Part shown: positions 59,803 through 64,000 of the stretch, in pieces | Layout: each line of letters starts with the position of its first letter | Position numbering within the stretch: the stretch's first letter is position 1 | Source of the DNA: Plasmodium brasilianum | Lineage: Eukaryota; Apicomplexa; Aconoidasida; Haemosporida; Plasmodiidae | DNA: 64,000 bases | Assembly (NCBI RefSeq): GCF_023973825.1 | Contig: NC_090125.1 | Coordinates: forward strand, 1,758,928-1,822,927 | Direction of reading: 5' to 3' | Made by a program: the position numbers and the translations under genes | Notes under the pieces: generated by a model | Seen by the model: only the letters and a program-made list of their open reading frames with translations | Told to the model about the DNA's origin: nothing | The model's database searches: none

Positions 59803-61300
59803 TTGTTGGCAGTAATTATTATGTTTATTTTGCGAATTAAAAAAAAGCAAGAAAACAAAAAATAAAAGAAAGGCAAAAAAAAGTAAAATAAGGTAAAATA
59901 TAGAAAAATTAGACAAAATATAGTAATATAAAGCAATATATAGCAAAACAGCAAAATCTGGTAAAATAGGCTTGCTTTATTTATTATTTAATCAAAAATG
60001 AGGGGATGAAAAATTACGCTTTAAATGTAATACAAATGGTAAAATGAAATATTAATTGTAACATTAAATGGTCAATGATTATTTAAAATGTTGAAAATAT
60101 AAATGACGTGAGTTCTACTATTTTTTTTTTTTTTTTTTTTGGGAACACATTACACATATGTGTGTGTGATAAGGCAGTTTTTTACAAGATCGTTTTTTAA
60201 CCCTCTTTCTTTATAATTCAACAAGGGAGATGTGTGCACATTAGCATGTATATATATGTGCATATTCATATATGCCTAACGCACTCCGCGAAAGTTCATT
60301 TAGTTAGGAAAAAAGTAAAATATGTTACGTAGCTACATGGAGAATAAAAGTACCATAAGCTGCAAATAATTCTGGCAACCTCCAAACATACATATGTGTG
60401 CATACATATAGTACATTTATTTTTTTAATATTTTAATTTACCTCGTCTGGGTAACTTAAATAGTAATAACTGTTATGCGTATGAGGATTTACTTATGTAT
60501 GTACGCGGGTGTTGGTAGGTGTACACACATATGTGCGTAAATTTATACATTGGTGCCTATATATACAAAAAAATAAAAAAATAAACTACAATTAAGCTTA
60601 TGGAGAAATTGTTTTTACAGTTGGGTCATATACTAAGCTGTTCTTCTACCTATATCAGGAGAAATAAATAAAATTTGGAGCAACGAAAAATATTTAAAAT
60701 GAGAATCCCAAAAATGTGTTAAAAAAAAAAAAAAAAAAAAAAGATAAGAAAATATAAGAAAAGAAAAGTAACATGTAAAGTATAATAATGAAGGACATAA
60801 AAACAAGAACGTTTGTTAACGATATGAATTATATATTTTTACATTTTGTCGATATTTTAGATAAAAAAAAAAAAAAAAAAAAAAAAAAACTATCGCAACA
60901 ACAGTTAAAAGGGACATTCATCAGAAACGTTTTTACTTTTTGCATAAAATAAATGTATGTTTATTCTGCATACGGAAGAACAAAATGTGGGTTCTCAACC
61001 ATTAGCTACCGATGTACATGCATATACATATATATGTATATATAAGCATATGTACATGTGCAATCTTTTATTTAAAATTCATGTGGCTACGGCGATTAAA
61101 TAAAAGTTACACGTTTTATTAGGCTAACCTGTTCCTTTTTACCATTTCGTTGTTTTAGCATTTCATATTTATCATTTTATATTTTTTTTAGGATAAAAAG
61201 TTAACTGTATATATCAAGTATGTTTCCCCAGGTACATGCCCCTATTTTTTGAACTCCTATTATTTGTGTTATAAGGTTACAATGAAAAGCGAAATAAATT
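59803..61300. other. divergent promoter region between dihydroorotase and CS-domain genes
   Basis: Contains poly(A) runs at 60722-60742 and 60866-60889, a T run at 60120-60140, and short CACATATGTGTG-type words. No gene seen. Confidence 0.55.
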
Positions 61301-63591
61301 ATGCTAAAATTATTGAAAAGAATCATTACCTTCTTAATCGTTCTTTTCTCATTTGGATGGAAAACATCTAACACTCTTAATTATATTCCTTATAATGTAA
61401 GAAAATACAATACAAAAATAATAAACAATGTGCTGTATGTAGATAAGGAGTTACTGAATAATTATGTATTTATAAAATTTTATAAAAATGACCTAGTCTT
61501 ATTAAAAAAGAAAAATAAGATAAAATGCTGTTCTAGTAAAAAGAAAGAAGATGATAATTTGGGTGTCGAACTTGAGGTAAGAATGAAGTGCTCAACCATT
61601 CATATATGGCACACACAGTGGTGCACTGTTAGTTTGTATAAATGCATAAATGCGCACATGAGCGCGGAGAAATGTGCATATATTAATGTATGTTTGTATG
61701 TGTGTATTAATGCATGTTTCTGTGTGTGTATTCATGTATGTTTGTATGTGTGTATTCATGTATGTTTGTATGTGTGTATTCATGTATGTTTGTATGTGTG
61801 TATTCATGTATGTTTGTATGTGTGTATTCATGTATGTTTGTATTTATGTATGTACACATGTGCGCATATTCGCATGTATCTGTGGGTACGAATTGTAGCC
61901 CCCAACCAAAACGTACTATTTTGATGTATCCCCTTTTCACTATTTTTTCATTATCACAGAATCTAGTCAAAGACATAGAAGAGGGAAAATATGGCGCTGA
62001 TCCTTTAAAACTGTATAGGGAAATTGAGGTATATAAGAAGGACACGAAAGCCATATCATTTGGATATACGTACATACATACACACATACAAACCTGCATG
62101 CATACTGGGATAAACGTGTGCATATATGTCTAGCTAGAACGCGTAAACGGAGTTCCCGTTTCTTTCTCTTTTTCAGAATAGCAGCACAATCAAAGGACAA
62201 GAAGAAAAAAAGGAGATGGAAGAGCAAGATAAAAAAATAAATATGTACAATGTAGAAGAAGTAATAAACAACACAGATGAAAGTTTAAAAAAAAGTGTTA
62301 GGAAAGCATTTTACAATACAGAAATTGATGAAAATGATGATCAAAATGTAAAAAAGGAATACATTATGATGAATAAAATTGAAAAAACCTTTGATGAAAT
62401 AGATGACATAAATAACCCAGAAGAAAAATTAGATATGGACAAAATTTATAAAAAAATTAATTCAATGAACGATGATAACAATTTAGGAACACCATTCAAA
62501 GATACTGCCAAAACATTGTTGAAGGTGAGAAATTATACGAGTGTCAGCCCCCTCGTTCCTTTTCTGTGTCGAATATTCACTATATCGAAAATTCACTATT
62601 TCATTGAATCCGTATGTCTTTTTTTTTTTTTTTTTTTTTTTCATTTAACAATTTTCAGTATAAAGGTTTGCTCCATATGCCCTTTGAGCAGTGTCTTATG
62701 TTAAATAATGTCCAGTAAGACTTTTTTTTTTTTTTATTTTCTTTACAAATATTGTTGCCGTTTTGTAAATATGTACGTATATATATATATGCATGTACAT
62801 ATCTTGCATATGTTATGAGGGATATCGATAAAATTTTCTTTTCCTTTATATTTCCTCCGTCTCCCTCATCTTGCAGTTTCGATTGGAGAGAATCTTTAGA
62901 TCACATAGAAATAAATATCCCCATTTTTGAAGGTAAAATTTAAATTACGAAAAAAAAAAAAAAATTGAATGTTACTATAGATTTTTTATTCTTTTACTGC
63001 ATATATATATGTATGTTCAACTTCAACAACGTTCTATAATGATTAATTTGCGTTCCTTTTTTTTTTTACAAAAGAAACGAATTTTGAAGACATTTTATTT
63101 CATTTCAAAGATGATTATATAAAGCTGGAAGTTGTGAGGAACAAGGTTAAAATTCTTTTGTTAGACCATAAGGTGTGATATTAAATGGGGAGAAAAAATA
63201 CAAAAAAAAAAATAGATAAATAAAATAAAAAAAATAAAATAAAGAATAAAATAAAGAATAAAATAAAGAATAAAATAAAGAATAAAATAAAGAATAAAAT
63301 ATTAATAAAATAAAAAAAATTGAATAACATAATGATTTAAAAAAATAACCTAAGAGAAGTATAAATAATGATCAAAAACCTCGCTTGATGAATAAAAAAA
63401 AGGAATACAGAGAATTAACAAATTAATAAAATTTTGTTCCCTTTTTTTTTTAGTTATGTGGGAAGATAGCTTATGATGAAGCATATTGGATTATAACTAG
63501 CGATTACAAAGATAATGAAAAACATGTTAATTTGATCTTGCCCAAATTAGGACGCTTTAAATATATATGGGAAAAACTGTTTCAGGGATAG
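61301..63591 (+). CDS. CS-domain (NudC/p23-like) protein with N-terminal signal peptide
   Basis: Seven exons: 61301-61576, 61960-62028, 62177-62524, 62659-62714, 62877-62932, 63075-63172 and 63454-63591. All introns are GT-AG and phases agree (0, 0, 0, 2, 1, 0), giving about 346 residues. Residues 1-25 form a signal peptide (MLKLLKRIITFLIVLFSFGW). A Lys/Asn-rich stretch follows, then an acidic, Asn/Asp-rich middle on exon 3. The last ~95 residues, exons 5-7, form a CS domain: FDWRESLDHIEINIPIFE, then FEDILFHFKDDYIKLEV, LCGKIAYDEAYWII, and VNLILPK with a late Trp. CS domains act in HSP90/HSP70-related co-chaperoning and usually sit in the cytosol or nucleus; here the signal peptide implies the secretory route or apicoplast. 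Exon 4 alone encodes GLLHMPFEQCLMLNNV. Confidence 0.82.
61683..61850 (+). repeat. 22-bp minisatellite inside intron 1 of the CS-domain gene
   Basis: Copies of tgtgtattcatgtatgtttg plus ta, about six. It makes the intron readable in frame (Cys/Val/Met-only), which can mislead gene prediction. Confidence 0.88.
63232..63302 (+). repeat. 12-bp minisatellite inside intron 6 of the CS-domain gene
   Basis: About six copies of ataaaataaaga. Confidence 0.85.
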
Positions 63592-63632
63592 ATGCAACAT
63601 AAGATAAGGCAGTGACCTTTTTTTAACTTCAT

Positions 63633-63762
63633 TTATTTTGTGGCATTATACTTGGTTTTATTATACTTGGCTTCTTTGTACTTCTCTTCGTTGTACTTCG
63701 CTTCATTATACATCTCCTCCTTGAACTCCACTTCGTCATACGCCACTTCCACACATGTTTTG
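63633..63762 (-). CDS. candidate 3' exon of a minus-strand repeat protein
   Basis: On the minus strand a TTTTAG acceptor at 63763-63765 leads into an open purine-rich frame of 43 codons ending TAA at 63633-63635. It reads CVEVAYDEVEFKEEMYNEA, then KYNEEKYKEAKYNKTKYNA. Degenerate 15-bp repeats encode the KYNE-like units. Composition (Lys/Tyr/Glu/Asn) is typical of Plasmodium repeat proteins. Another minus frame through the same DNA is also open because the repeat unit is a multiple of three. Upstream exons, if any, lie toward or beyond 64000. The stop is only 42 bp from the convergent CS gene stop. Confidence 0.38.
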
Positions 63763-64000
63763 CTAAAACAGGTTGTTTAACCTAATAAACGCATAAATTT
63801 GTTAAAAATGATATTCATTTTATCACTACAGTATTTTGGAAAGTGCCGAGCCGTTTTTAGATATGTGCAATATACCTCTAAAATTTATATGTATATACAC
63901 TCTGATAAAATAGCTACCTAACATAGGATATAATCACTTATACTATATAAGGGTTATCTTGTGCATACTGGTTGCATGTTGCATTAATACCCTATTCAAC
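63763..64000. other. right-edge DNA
   Basis: A+T-rich sequence with no further coding patch identified. It may hold an intron or upstream part of the candidate minus-strand gene. Confidence 0.4.

Noticed and set aside
59803..59946. N-terminal Leu/Phe-rich extension of dihydroorotase as a membrane anchor or targeting peptide
   Set aside because: The enzyme starts naturally at 59802 by family length. The extension comes from an A+T-rich pyrimidine tract and has a non-ATG or unlikely start.
1..64000. tRNA, rRNA, transposon, telomere repeat or subtelomeric multigene family (pir, surfin)
   Set aside because: Looked for by eye on both strands; no matching structure or signature motif was found.

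Overview
The window is nuclear DNA of a malaria parasite (genus Plasmodium). The intergenic DNA is extremely A+T-rich, with long poly(A)/poly(T) runs, (TA)n tracts and many private minisatellites. Coding strands are A- and purine-rich. The proteins carry Asn/Lys-rich insertions, and small GT-AG introns with polypyrimidine acceptors interrupt several genes. All gene families seen are eukaryotic core functions or Plasmodium-type proteins. I see no tRNA, rRNA, telomere repeat, CRISPR array, transposon or prokaryotic-style operon. The species cannot be fixed from the sequence alone.

Layout, left to right. About 3.8 kb of mostly non-coding DNA precedes a GDA1/CD39-type apyrase (minus, 2 exons). 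A secreted cysteine-rich protein (plus) and an SFT2-family Golgi transport protein (minus, 4 exons) follow. Next come an RBM39/CAPER-like SR splicing factor (minus, 2 exons), a NUFIP1-domain snoRNP assembly protein (minus) and the replication factor MCM10 (plus). Then a 110-residue orphan (plus), a large Asn-rich orphan (plus) and an F-box-like/leucine-rich-repeat protein (minus). A six-exon orphan on the minus strand is apparently frameshifted in an A17 run. The right third holds a DNAJC9-like co-chaperone (minus), a TBC-domain Rab GAP (plus, 2 exons), a small one-pass membrane protein (plus), dihydroorotase (minus) and a seven-exon CS-domain protein with a signal peptide (plus). The splice models were built by hand; in the models given, exon phases agree and GT-AG ends are present.

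The genes do not form a single pathway. Functional themes are RNA processing (RBM39, NUFIP), replication and chromatin (MCM10, DNAJC9), membrane traffic (SFT2, TBC), and nucleotide metabolism (dihydroorotase, apyrase). Divergent pairs (NUFIP/MCM10, DNAJC9/TBC, dihydroorotase/CS protein) share 1.5-2.7 kb upstream regions that should hold bidirectional promoters.

Several long gaps hold purine-rich, coding-like segments bordered by plausible splice sites. The best are 22.8-24.3 kb plus, 17.3-18.65 kb minus, 8.04-8.38 kb minus, and 63.63-63.76 kb minus at the right edge. These may be unannotated multi-exon genes or decaying genes and are given with low confidence. No obviously novel multi-gene system is present. 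The observations most worth checking are the A17 frameshift, the secretory CS-domain protein and the hidden or decayed genes.
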